Shown here: positions 36,694-43,177 of the stretch, piece by piece | Position numbering within the stretch: position 1 is the stretch's first letter | How the letters are laid out: each line of letters opens with the position of its first letter | From: Parcubacteria group bacterium | GTDB taxonomy: Bacteria > Patescibacteriota > Minisyncoccia > Phycocordibacterales > Zambryskibacteraceae | Reading direction: 5' to 3' | DNA length: 43,177 nucleotides | NCBI GenBank assembly: GCA_028286565.1 | Contig: JAQBRH010000006.1 | Location: 1 to 43,177, forward strand | The notes under the pieces: model-generated | Databases searched by the model: none | The model's input: only the letters and a program-made list of their open reading frames with translations | Told to the model about the DNA's origin: nothing | Program-made: the position numbers and the translations under genes

Positions 36694-37653
36694 ATGTTCA
36701 TCGACGAAATATCATTACATCTAAAAGCCGGACGCGGAGGAGACGGGGTTGAACGCTGGCTCCATGAGAAAGGCAAAGACCTCGGCGGCCCTTCGGGCGG
36801 GAACGGCGGCAAGGGCGGCGATGTGTTCGCCGTAGCCATTCGCGACATCGGCATCCTGTCATCGTATAGAAAAGAAAAAATATTTGAAGCCAAGCGCGGA
36901 GAAGACGGAGCAAAAAATACATGGCACGGAGGCGACGGGGAAGATATAGAAATAAAATTTCCGATCGGCTCCATTATCACAAATCAGGAAACGGGCCACG
37001 TCTTTGAGCTCATGGAAGACGGTCAAAGGATCAAACTTCTTTCAGGCGGACGCGGAGGGCTGGGGAACGAGCATTTCAGATCGTCGACGAACACGAGCCC
37101 TGTAGAGACGACCCTCGGGGTTGAAGGAGAAGAAGCGGATTTCCATATTGAGGTCGAACTGGCGGTTGACTTTGGCCTCATCGGGTTGCCAAACGCAGGG
37201 AAGTCGAGTCTCTTGAATGCCCTTACTCGAGCGCGTTCTAAGGTGGGAGCCTTCCCGTTCACTACTCTCGAGCCGTCCCTGGGAGATATGTACGGGGCTA
37301 TCATCGGGGACATCCCGGGGCTCATTGAAGGAGCCGCCGAGGGCAAGGGCCTTGGTCATAAGTTCTTAAGGCATATAAAACGTACTAAAGGGTTGATACA
37401 CCTTATATCCTCAGAAGAGCAAGATCCATTAGAGACTTATAAGGTTGTACAACGTGAATTGGAACTCTATAACAAAGCAATTCTCAAGAAGCCTGAGATC
37501 ATCCTTTTGACTAAAGTGGATATGGTGAATGATGCGGAGAGGGAAGCCAAGCTGGAGGCGCTTCGAACCTTGGGGAAGGAAGTCTACCCAATGTCGGTGA
37601 TTGATGATACGCTCATAAAAGCTTTTAAGGATATACTTTCACAGAAGACATGA
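36694..37653 (+). CDS. obg: GTPase Obg/CgtA
   Basis: A 319-residue ribosome-associated GTPase. The glycine-rich Obg fold covers residues 1 to about 155 (KAGRGGDGVERW, GGPSGGNGGKGGDV, GGRGGLGNEHF). The G domain has G1 GLPNAGKS (164-171), G2 FPFTT (188-192), G3 DIPG (206-209) and G4 TKVD, followed by a short C-terminus. No C-terminal OCT domain is present, as in many Obg proteins. It acts in maturation of the large ribosomal subunit and in stress control. An AAGG before the ATG is a weak ribosome site. It overlaps gatB by ATGA. Confidence 0.97.
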   Translation: MFIDEISLHLKAGRGGDGVERWLHEKGKDLGGPSGGNGGKGGDVFAVAIRDIGILSSYRKEKIFEAKRGEDGAKNTWHGGDGEDIEIKFPIGSIITNQETGHVFELMEDGQRIKLLSGGRGGLGNEHFRSSTNTSPVETTLGVEGEEADFHIEVELAVDFGLIGLPNAGKSSLLNALTRARSKVGAFPFTTLEPSLGDMYGAIIGDIPGLIEGAAEGKGLGHKFLRHIKRTKGLIHLISSEEQDPLETYKVVQRELELYNKAILKKPEIILLTKVDMVNDAEREAKLEALRTLGKEVYPMSVIDDTLIKAFKDILSQKT

Positions 37654-39029
37654 GCGGATATACCCCCACGGTCGGCCTAGAGATCCACGCAGAGCTTCGT
37701 ACTAAAACGAAGATGTTTTGTAGCTCAAAAAACGATACGGAAGAGAAGCGGGCGAACGCAAATATCTGTCCCGTATGCATGGGCTACCCGGGAACTCTCC
37801 CGGTCATAAATAAAGAGGCGGTGCGCCTTGTGCTTTCGCTTGGAACCGCCGTGGGAGGGGAGCTCGCGGATTATACAGAATTCGATCGCAAAAATTATTT
37901 TTATCCGGATATCCCAAAGGGCTACCAGATCAGCCAATACGCGTACCCCCTCGTGAAGGGCGGAGAGATCGCGGGAGTGGCGCTGACTCGAGTGCATCTT
38001 GAAGAAGATACAGCCAAGTCAACGCACGATACCGGGGATCAAAGTCTTCTTGATTTTAATCGAGCCGGAGTGCCGCTTATGGAGCTGGTAACGGAACCCG
38101 TTATTCACGATGCGGAAAGTGCGGCGCGCTTTGCCAAAGAGCTTCAACTGCTCCTCATCTACCTCGGGGCAAGCTTTGCCAATATGGAAAAAGGCGAGAT
38201 GCGCGTCGAAGCGAACATCTCCGTATCCAAGGATGATACGCTCGGCACAAAGGTCGAAGTAAAGAATTTGAACTCCTTTAAGGCCGTGGAAAAATCCATC
38301 CGCTATGAGATCGAACGGCACGTAGCTCTCCTTGAGAAAGGGGAGAAGGTCATGCAAGAAACCCGCGGATGGGATGAGAACAAAGAGGCGACGTTCTCTC
38401 AGAGAGCCAAAGAAGATTCCCATGATTATCGCTATTTTCCCGACCCGGATCTACCCAAGCTTTTTGTGCGCGAGATGCCGGAATTTTCTACCGAAGCCCT
38501 CAGGGCCTCCCTTCCGGAGCTTCCGTGGCAGAAGCGAGAGCGATTCCTGAGGGAATTCGGGATCAAATCCGAGGACGTCGAATTCTATGTCCGAGACCGC
38601 GCCTGGGGCGCATATTTTGAAACAGTCGCCCCGAGCCTCGAGAAGGAGATGTACCAGCTCGCCTCGAACTACATCTTGTCCGACCTCAAAGAGCCGATCG
38701 ATCCTGAGAGCTTCAAAGAAGTGATCCGCATGATCCATGGGGAAGAAATTTCATCCCGCGGCGCGAAAGATATCTTGAAATATTTACATGAGAACGACGG
38801 TGATCCGAAAAAGATCGCTGAAGAAAAAGGACTCATCCAAAAAAGCGATGCGGGAGAATTAAAATTAATAGCAGAAAAAGTTATCGCCGAGAACGCCGCT
38901 GCGGTGCAGGAATATAAGAACGGCAAAGTCTCATCGCTCCAGTTCCTTGTTGGCCAAGGCATGAAGGCTTCCAAGGGGAGCGCAAACCCCGGGGTGCTGA
39001 AGGGTGTCCTCGAAGAGATGCTCGCATAG
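37650..39029 (+). CDS. gatB: aspartyl/glutamyl-tRNA amidotransferase subunit B
   Basis: A 459-residue GatB. VGLEIHAELRTKTKMFC, a zinc-type cysteine set (C24 and the ICPVCMG pair), DRKNYFYPDIPKGYQISQY and FNRAGVPLMELVTEP are the catalytic cradle of the family. The C-terminal helical/YqeY part ends in ASKGSANPGVLKGVLEEML. In complex with GatA and GatC it turns Glu-tRNA(Gln) and Asp-tRNA(Asn) into Gln- and Asn-tRNA. gatA and gatC are not next to it. It is the last gene of a run from secA, closed by a two-way terminator. Confidence 0.98.
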   Translation: MSGYTPTVGLEIHAELRTKTKMFCSSKNDTEEKRANANICPVCMGYPGTLPVINKEAVRLVLSLGTAVGGELADYTEFDRKNYFYPDIPKGYQISQYAYPLVKGGEIAGVALTRVHLEEDTAKSTHDTGDQSLLDFNRAGVPLMELVTEPVIHDAESAARFAKELQLLLIYLGASFANMEKGEMRVEANISVSKDDTLGTKVEVKNLNSFKAVEKSIRYEIERHVALLEKGEKVMQETRGWDENKEATFSQRAKEDSHDYRYFPDPDLPKLFVREMPEFSTEALRASLPELPWQKRERFLREFGIKSEDVEFYVRDRAWGAYFETVAPSLEKEMYQLASNYILSDLKEPIDPESFKEVIRMIHGEEISSRGAKDILKYLHENDGDPKKIAEEKGLIQKSDAGELKLIAEKVIAENAAAVQEYKNGKVSSLQFLVGQGMKASKGSANPGVLKGVLEEMLA

Positions 39030-39034
39030 TCCCC

Positions 39035-39074
39035 AAATAAAAACACTCTCCCATTCGGGAGAGTGTTTTTATTT
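39035..39074. terminator. bidirectional terminator between gatB and the MerR-like gene
   Basis: An 18-bp perfect inverted repeat AAATAAAAACACTCTCCC / its complement (39035-39052, 39057-39074) with loop ATTC has A-runs on one side and T-runs on the other, so it can stop transcription from both strands. It overlaps the 3' end of the convergent gene. Confidence 0.9.
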
Positions 39075-39314
39075 CTCGTCCTCAAGGTGCTGGATCATCA
39101 GTTTCTTGATCCTTTTCTCGGCGTTCGACTTCGTGGTCCCTCCTTCAATATCTTCGATAACGTGCTCTAGTGCGGAGAGCTTGTAGACCCGGTAATTGTT
39201 CATGGGATGCCTGTTGGCTTTGAACTTGCCAAGCTTGTCCCAGTTCCTTAGGGTGAGGGGAGACACTCCAAGTATCTCGGCAGCCTCCTTAATTGAAAAG
39301 TAAATTTCTTTCAT
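39069..39314 (-). CDS. MerR/excisionase-like DNA-binding protein
   Basis: An 81-residue protein with an N-terminal winged helix-turn-helix. KEAAEILGVSPLTLRNWDKLGK (helix-turn-helix, about residues 9-30) is followed by NNYRVYKLSALEHVIEDIEG, the wing and support helix. The C-terminal 25 residues are charged and helical (AEKRIKKLMIQHLEDEK). It has no effector domain, as in excisionases and small regulators. An obvious candidate target is its own upstream region, which it shares with the surface-protein operon at 39601. No clear Shine-Dalgarno is seen. Confidence 0.85.
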   Translation of the reverse strand: MKEIYFSIKEAAEILGVSPLTLRNWDKLGKFKANRHPMNNYRVYKLSALEHVIEDIEGGTTKSNAEKRIKKLMIQHLEDEK

Positions 39315-39527
39315 TGGTTTAGATGCATAAACATTGATAATCTTCTATAAATATAGTATCACAATTTAACAAGCTCTAATAAGGTTTAAGTGTTGATAAA
39401 CTCGCTTTCAAAAATTACCTGAAATTTATTGTGCCTGTTCTGCCTATGCTAGTTTAATTAATCGTTGAGAAACGGCTATTTCATTGCATATCGTAAGGAA
39501 GTTCTAAATTAAAATTATTCTGTATAT

Positions 39528-39579
39528 GCTCATCGGCTATCCCCATTTTTGCCTGAAATGGGTTTTGATATTGATGAGC
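39528..39579 (+). promoter_or_regulatory. nested hairpin in front of the surface-protein operon
   Basis: Outer arms GCTCATC / GATGAGC (39528-39534, 39573-39579) enclose an inner hairpin CCCATTT / AAATGGG (39542-39548, 39556-39562), the inner one followed by TTTT. It ends 7 bases before the TATAAT. It lies upstream of the predicted transcription start, so it is more likely a protein-binding or DNA-structure element than an RNA leader. Confidence 0.45.
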
Positions 39580-39586
39580 CGAGATT

Positions 39587-39592
39587 TATAAT
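39587..39592 (+). promoter_or_regulatory. -10 box for the surface operon, leaderless
   Basis: A perfect TATAAT ends 8 bases before the ATG at 39601. Another in-frame ATG at 39595 is only two bases behind the box and would precede the transcription start. Confidence 0.6.
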
Positions 39593-39600
39593 TTATGTTG

Positions 39601-40488
39601 ATGAATAAAGGTCTTTCTTTCGATGGTAAGGAATATATCTCGGCAAGCCGAGCTGCAGAAAAGCTAAGTTATGCTCAGGATTATATTGGCGCGTTGATTC
39701 GAACCGGAAAAGTTCCCGGCCGCATGATCGGCCGTTCTTGGTATGTTGACTATGATTCTCTCCTTGCCCATAAAAAAGGCAGAAAAATAAAAAAGGAAAA
39801 ATCTCAGAATAATTTCCAGACAGAAGTTCCTTCTCAGGCAAAAATTGAATATGAGGATCTGCTTGCCGCAAATGAAGAAATTCCTTTGATGCAAAAGGCC
39901 GCGGCCGAAGAGACCGCTATGCCTCTGAGAACCTTTTTCAAATATGAGCAGGATGTACAACCTCGGCTACCCGAGCTTTCAAAACCCCATAGTAGCCCTA
40001 TAAGAAAAGGTAATTTCGTTCAGCGTACCGCGATCGCTGTTGCAGTGATTACACTCATTATCTCGAGTCTGCCCTTGATGGAGCATGCCTCCCCCAGACT
40101 TTCTGACAAGTTTAATAGTGGTGTCGCGTCTTCAATGGCCGTTTTGGAAACCGGATCAAATCATGCCGCCTCGATCCTGGGGCTTTTCAATATTGAGATG
40201 GCGCCGTTCCTTAGAAAAATGCTCGGCTTTGAGCCAAAAGTAGTGCCCGCTCTTACCGGCGAGCCCTTGGTCACCGAGGCGCAAACTGCGGGAGGCCTCG
40301 TGGTCTTGCCGACAGATGAAAATCATGACGCCGAGGTAGCCCGCATACAGAGCGCCTTCTCGGATCCGGTGGCGGTGCTCGCCGATACGAGCGGAGATTC
40401 AGGCGTGATCACCCCCGTTTTTCATCCCGGAGACGACACTCGGGGATATACATATGTCCTTGTTCCCATACAATCCAAAACGCAATGA
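39601..40488 (+). CDS. membrane-tethered helix-turn-helix protein
   Basis: A 295-residue protein. Residues 1-55 form an excisionase-like helix-turn-helix: EYISASRAAEKLSYAQDYIG, then RTGKVPGRMIGRSWYVDYDSL (split here). A Lys-rich and charged linker follows. A single membrane segment lies at about residues 140-160 (QRTAIAVAVITLIISSLPLM), and the rest, about 135 residues, would be outside the cell. The start at 39601 fits the TATAAT 8 bases upstream. The gene overlaps the next surface-protein gene by ATGA. The DNA-binding end inside and a sensor-like end outside suggest a one-component transmembrane regulator of the surface operon. The outer domain is not recognised. Confidence 0.8.
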   Translation: MNKGLSFDGKEYISASRAAEKLSYAQDYIGALIRTGKVPGRMIGRSWYVDYDSLLAHKKGRKIKKEKSQNNFQTEVPSQAKIEYEDLLAANEEIPLMQKAAAEETAMPLRTFFKYEQDVQPRLPELSKPHSSPIRKGNFVQRTAIAVAVITLIISSLPLMEHASPRLSDKFNSGVASSMAVLETGSNHAASILGLFNIEMAPFLRKMLGFEPKVVPALTGEPLVTEAQTAGGLVVLPTDENHDAEVARIQSAFSDPVAVLADTSGDSGVITPVFHPGDDTRGYTYVLVPIQSKTQ

Positions 40489-41918
40489 TCTCCTCTTTTA
40501 AAAAACTTATTGCAGCTTCTCTTCTTATCATGCTTGTTCCTTCTCTTTCTTTTGCACAGGTCCGTTCATCAAGCGCCTACAAGATCCAATCCGATAGCAT
40601 TAATTTTGCCGGAGGATTTGGCGCAAGCGCAACGTATAAGGTAGAGTCGGCGCTCGGAGAAACGGGCACGGGGAGACTGGCGAGCGCGAGCTACGGCTTA
40701 TTTGATGCCGGGTATCTGCATCCCGCGCCTTCTTCCGGAGGGGCTGCTCCGAACGCTCCATCGTCGGGAGGAGGATCCTCTTCGCCGAGCTCAAGTCATC
40801 CGGTGGTGACGAGCTCGCCCGACGAACCGCTTTTTTACATTGCGACGACGGACACAAGCGCGATCGTTATATTTCGAACGAGCATGGATGTGACCGCCCG
40901 CATCGCCTGGGGTGAAAATGCCGGCTATGCATCAGGCTCGGCCGCCGAGGTCGGGTACGGGGCATATCATAAATTCCTCCTCAAGAATCTTGCGCCGGGT
41001 ACTTCATACACCATGAAGGCGGTCATCACAACCGGCACGGGTAAAACGAATTCGTATGAAAATATCGAGTTCGCTACGCTTCTTCATCCGTTCGTAAATC
41101 TTCCTCTGAACGTCCTGTCATTCTCGGCCGCGCCGGGGACGCGCGCCATCGATCTCGCCTGGAAGCTCCCGAACGATCCCAATGTAGTTGCGAAGAGGAT
41201 CGTGCGCTCGACGAATTTTTATCCTACGTCTCCGGAAGACGGAGAGATCATATTTAACGAGCGGATGAGCGGGACGGAGAACTTCTCTGATACCAATGTA
41301 AAGCCGGGCGTCACGTACTACTATGCGATCTTTACCGAAGATCTGGCAGGCAACTTTTCCTCAGGCGCCATAGATTCGGCGCGCATCCTGCTTCACGGCG
41401 AGGCGCAGGCGACCTCTACCCCGCTTGAGAACATCCCGGATGCAGAGAACGTCGATCCGCTGATCGCCAAGCTGTCTTTGATCAATTTCACTTTCAGCCA
41501 GGACGGAGCTGTCCTCGATCCGAACGGCGAGATCGTCACCATCGACGGCAACAAGAACCTCAAGATCTCTCTCAGGTACACCGATCTGCCGAAAGTGCTG
41601 AAGACGGTGGCGGTTACGCTCGTCACCATCGAACCCGAGCCAAAATCGTTCACCTTTATCCTCCGGGCAAACAGCGCAAAAACGAGATACGAAGCCACGA
41701 TCGGATCTCTGGGTAAAACAGATAGCTATAGGCTGAAGATCACCATTATTGACTTCAAGAACCAGGGATTGAAAAAGATCAACGGGGCGCTGGTCGTGCA
41801 TTCGGGAGATCCGGCCTCCTACTCTGATGATGACATCAACAGGCTCCTTACATACCTTCTCTTGATCCTCGGCCTGTTTGTGATCGTCGTGTACCTTTTC
41901 AGGAACCGCCATGAATAG
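40485..41918 (+). CDS. secreted, membrane-anchored surface protein with fibronectin-type repeats
   Basis: A 477-residue protein. A signal peptide (residues 1-24, LIAASLLIMLVPSLSFA) is followed by a YKIQSDSINFAGG...SYGLFDAGY domain common in large bacterial surface proteins. A Ser/Gly/Pro linker is next, then two fibronectin-III-like modules (DTSAIVIFRTSMD...GTSYTMKAVI and SAAPGTRAIDLAWK...VTYYYAIFTEDLAGN), and a further beta domain. The C-terminus has one membrane helix (LLTYLLLILGLFVIVVYLF) and a short basic tail. It is exported by Sec and kept in the cytoplasmic membrane, with the body outside. It is coupled on both sides by overlapping codons (ATGA at the start, eight bases at the end). 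Confidence 0.85.
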   Translation: MISSFKKLIAASLLIMLVPSLSFAQVRSSSAYKIQSDSINFAGGFGASATYKVESALGETGTGRLASASYGLFDAGYLHPAPSSGGAAPNAPSSGGGSSSPSSSHPVVTSSPDEPLFYIATTDTSAIVIFRTSMDVTARIAWGENAGYASGSAAEVGYGAYHKFLLKNLAPGTSYTMKAVITTGTGKTNSYENIEFATLLHPFVNLPLNVLSFSAAPGTRAIDLAWKLPNDPNVVAKRIVRSTNFYPTSPEDGEIIFNERMSGTENFSDTNVKPGVTYYYAIFTEDLAGNFSSGAIDSARILLHGEAQATSTPLENIPDAENVDPLIAKLSLINFTFSQDGAVLDPNGEIVTIDGNKNLKISLRYTDLPKVLKTVAVTLVTIEPEPKSFTFILRANSAKTRYEATIGSLGKTDSYRLKITIIDFKNQGLKKINGALVVHSGDPASYSDDDINRLLTYLLLILGLFVIVVYLFRNRHE

Positions 41919-43177
41919 ATCTCTCGCCTACATCATCATCCTTTCCGCCGTTATCGTTTCTTTTGTGACGCCTGCGAACGCGGCGACGTGGAATGCGAGC
42001 TTCACTCCGGAGATCAATTATCAGGGCCGCCTCGTCACTCCGGCCGATGCGGCTGTTCCTGACGGGCTCTATAATATACGCTTCAAGCTCTACACCGCTT
42101 CATCGGGAGGAAGTCCGATCTGGACGGAAACGCTGTCCGGGGCTAATCAGGTTCAAGTGACCTCGGGCCTCTTTTCGGTCATGCTCGGAGCGGTCACTTC
42201 TCTCACTACTATTGATTTTAACCAAGTGCTGTATTTGACGATCGAGGTCGGAGGCACCGGAGGTTCTCCGAGCTGGGACGGGGAAATGACGCCGAGAAAG
42301 GTGCTCGGTGCGGTTCCCGCTGCCATGACCGCCTATACGCTGAATGGCCTCGACTCGACTCAATTCGTACGCAGCGACGCGAATTCGACCATTACCGGAG
42401 ACCTCATCATCAACGGCAATTCTACGACCACCGCGGCTACGACTACCCGCTTTTTCTCCACCACCGGCACGGTGACCAATCTGTCCGCCTCTACGTTTAC
42501 CGGCGCGGGCCTTACCACATGCAACAACGCATCCTCCGCCTTGATGTGGAATGCGGGGACGTTTAGCTGTCATACGATCTCGGGGGGCGGAGGAGGCACG
42601 GATGTTAACTGGTCGTTCTTCAACGGTTCGGGCATCATGCTCGCTACCACGACAAACCAAGTCTTGATCGGCGGATCTGCTACCACCTCGACCGCCAAGC
42701 TCGAAGTTGTCGGAGGCATTCAAGTATCCGCCTCGACTACGCTCCAGGACTTCACTTTTACGAACGCCACAGGCTCACAGGCGACCACTACGTCTCTCTT
42801 CTTCACCAAAGCTCAGGGCGGGTCGCTTATTGCGAGTGGCCTCGGAACTTTCCAGAATCTGCTTGTTCTCGGATCAACGACGCTCCAAGATTTTACAGCG
42901 CACACATCAACGTCGTCCCAAGCCACCACGACAAATTTCTTTACCACTACCGGCACGCATACCAATTTGTATTTCACGACCGCGAACGGAGCGACCGAAA
43001 CCCTCACCGGCACTCTCACTGCGGGGAATCTTCTCGTCAATGGCTCCTCCACTCTCCAAAGCTTCACCTTCGTCAGTGCTACCGGCACGCAAGCCACCAC
43101 CTCGCGTTTCGCTATCTCGAGCATTACGTCCAAGCTTCTCAAAGCTGATGCCAACGGCTCGGTCATCGGAGCCATCG
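41911..43177 (+). CDS. large repetitive surface adhesin, N-terminal part (runs off window)
   Basis: The frame from ATG 41911 stays open for at least 422 codons to the window edge. A signal peptide (residues 1-24, IIILSAVIVSFVTPANA) precedes an INYQGRL...GLYNIRFKLYTASSGGSPIW and QVTSGLFSVMLG domain, known from the start of many bacterial tail-fibre-like surface proteins. After about residue 165 the chain is rich in Thr, Ser and Gly with repeats around LQDFT and SQATTT. LQ-F blocks recur at nucleotides 42742, 42883 and 43054 (47 and 57 codons apart). Proteins of this build often end in a self-cleaving tail-fibre (S74) domain, which would be outside the window. It shares eight bases with the previous gene. 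Confidence 0.88.
   Translation, partial: MNRSLAYIIILSAVIVSFVTPANAATWNASFTPEINYQGRLVTPADAAVPDGLYNIRFKLYTASSGGSPIWTETLSGANQVQVTSGLFSVMLGAVTSLTTIDFNQVLYLTIEVGGTGGSPSWDGEMTPRKVLGAVPAAMTAYTLNGLDSTQFVRSDANSTITGDLIINGNSTTTAATTTRFFSTTGTVTNLSASTFTGAGLTTCNNASSALMWNAGTFSCHTISGGGGGTDVNWSFFNGSGIMLATTTNQVLIGGSATTSTAKLEVVGGIQVSASTTLQDFTFTNATGSQATTTSLFFTKAQGGSLIASGLGTFQNLLVLGSTTLQDFTAHTSTSSQATTTNFFTTTGTHTNLYFTTANGATETLTGTLTAGNLLVNGSSTLQSFTFVSATGTQATTSRFAISSITSKLLKADANGSVIGAI

Larger units (their letters stand above)
39315..39594. other. AT-rich intergenic region between divergent genes
   Basis: This 280-base gap holds no gene. It separates the MerR-like gene (-) from the surface operon (+). It contains AT-rich -10-like motifs for the - strand gene near 39345-39360, a nested hairpin (39528-39579) and the TATAAT of the + strand operon. 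The base composition is more AT-rich than in the genes to the left. Confidence 0.6.

Noticed and set aside
39069-40488. MerR-like gene and tethered regulator as a toxin-antitoxin pair
   Set aside because: Neither protein looks like a toxin, and the genes are divergent, not co-transcribed.
42742-43177. CRISPR or tandem DNA repeats
   Set aside because: The repetition is at the protein level with varied codons and uneven spacing. There are no constant direct repeats with spacers.

Overview
The window looks like a piece of a Candidate Phyla Radiation (Patescibacteria) genome, most likely of the Parcubacteria type. The evidence is indirect: a very divergent 16S rRNA gene, tightly packed genes with one-base to eight-base overlaps, a Lys/Ala-rich histone-like mini-protein, a membrane-anchored helix-turn-helix protein in front of large Thr/Ser-rich surface proteins, and an orphan TraG/VirD4-like ATPase. 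No lineage marker was compared computationally, so the placement is an inference. I see no CRISPR array, insertion sequence or prophage.

Layout. (1) 1-1569: the 3' half of a 16S rRNA gene, cut by the window edge, is followed by a strong terminator instead of 23S rRNA. Then come a small membrane protein and tRNA-Ile(GAU), whose encoded CCA overlaps the next start codon. (2) 1569-5723: a small hypothetical gene, a shortened UDP-sugar dehydrogenase, a DedA-like membrane protein, two small proteins and the TraG-like ATPase. (3) 5725-29079: a polysaccharide locus of about 23 kb. The + strand half (5725-15218) holds seven glycosyltransferases, two methyltransferases and, on the opposite strand, a polysaccharide deacetylase. 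The - strand half (29079-15203) holds a GDP-mannose 3,5-epimerase-like enzyme, a Wzm/Wzt ABC exporter whose ATPase has a C-terminal extension, glycosyltransferases, five methyltransferase domains, RmlB, an epimerase and a GT11 fucosyltransferase-like enzyme. (4) 29204-31369: an O-antigen-ligase/polymerase-like membrane protein with a TPR tail. (5) 31398-39029: an unusual AT-rich intergenic region, a 25-residue basic protein, then secA, a DedA-like protein, a thioredoxin/DsbB pair, a MYG1-family protein, obg and gatB. (6) 39069-43177: a small MerR/excisionase-like regulator, then an operon with a membrane-tethered DNA-binding protein, a fibronectin-like surface protein and the start of a large repetitive adhesin that runs off the window.

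How the parts fit: region 3 plus the ligase probably makes, methylates, exports and attaches a surface glycan. SecA, the disulfide pair and the surface-protein operon would build the protein part of the same cell surface.

The most striking signal is in expression. Many genes have a TATAAT-like -10 box ending 6-9 bases before the start codon, which predicts leaderless mRNAs. The few genes with a real leader carry GGAG at the classical distance. Yet the 16S gene shown here has an intact helix 45 followed by a 3' tail with no CCUCC anti-Shine-Dalgarno. That combination is either an assembly problem or a real change in how translation starts, and it is the first thing to check.
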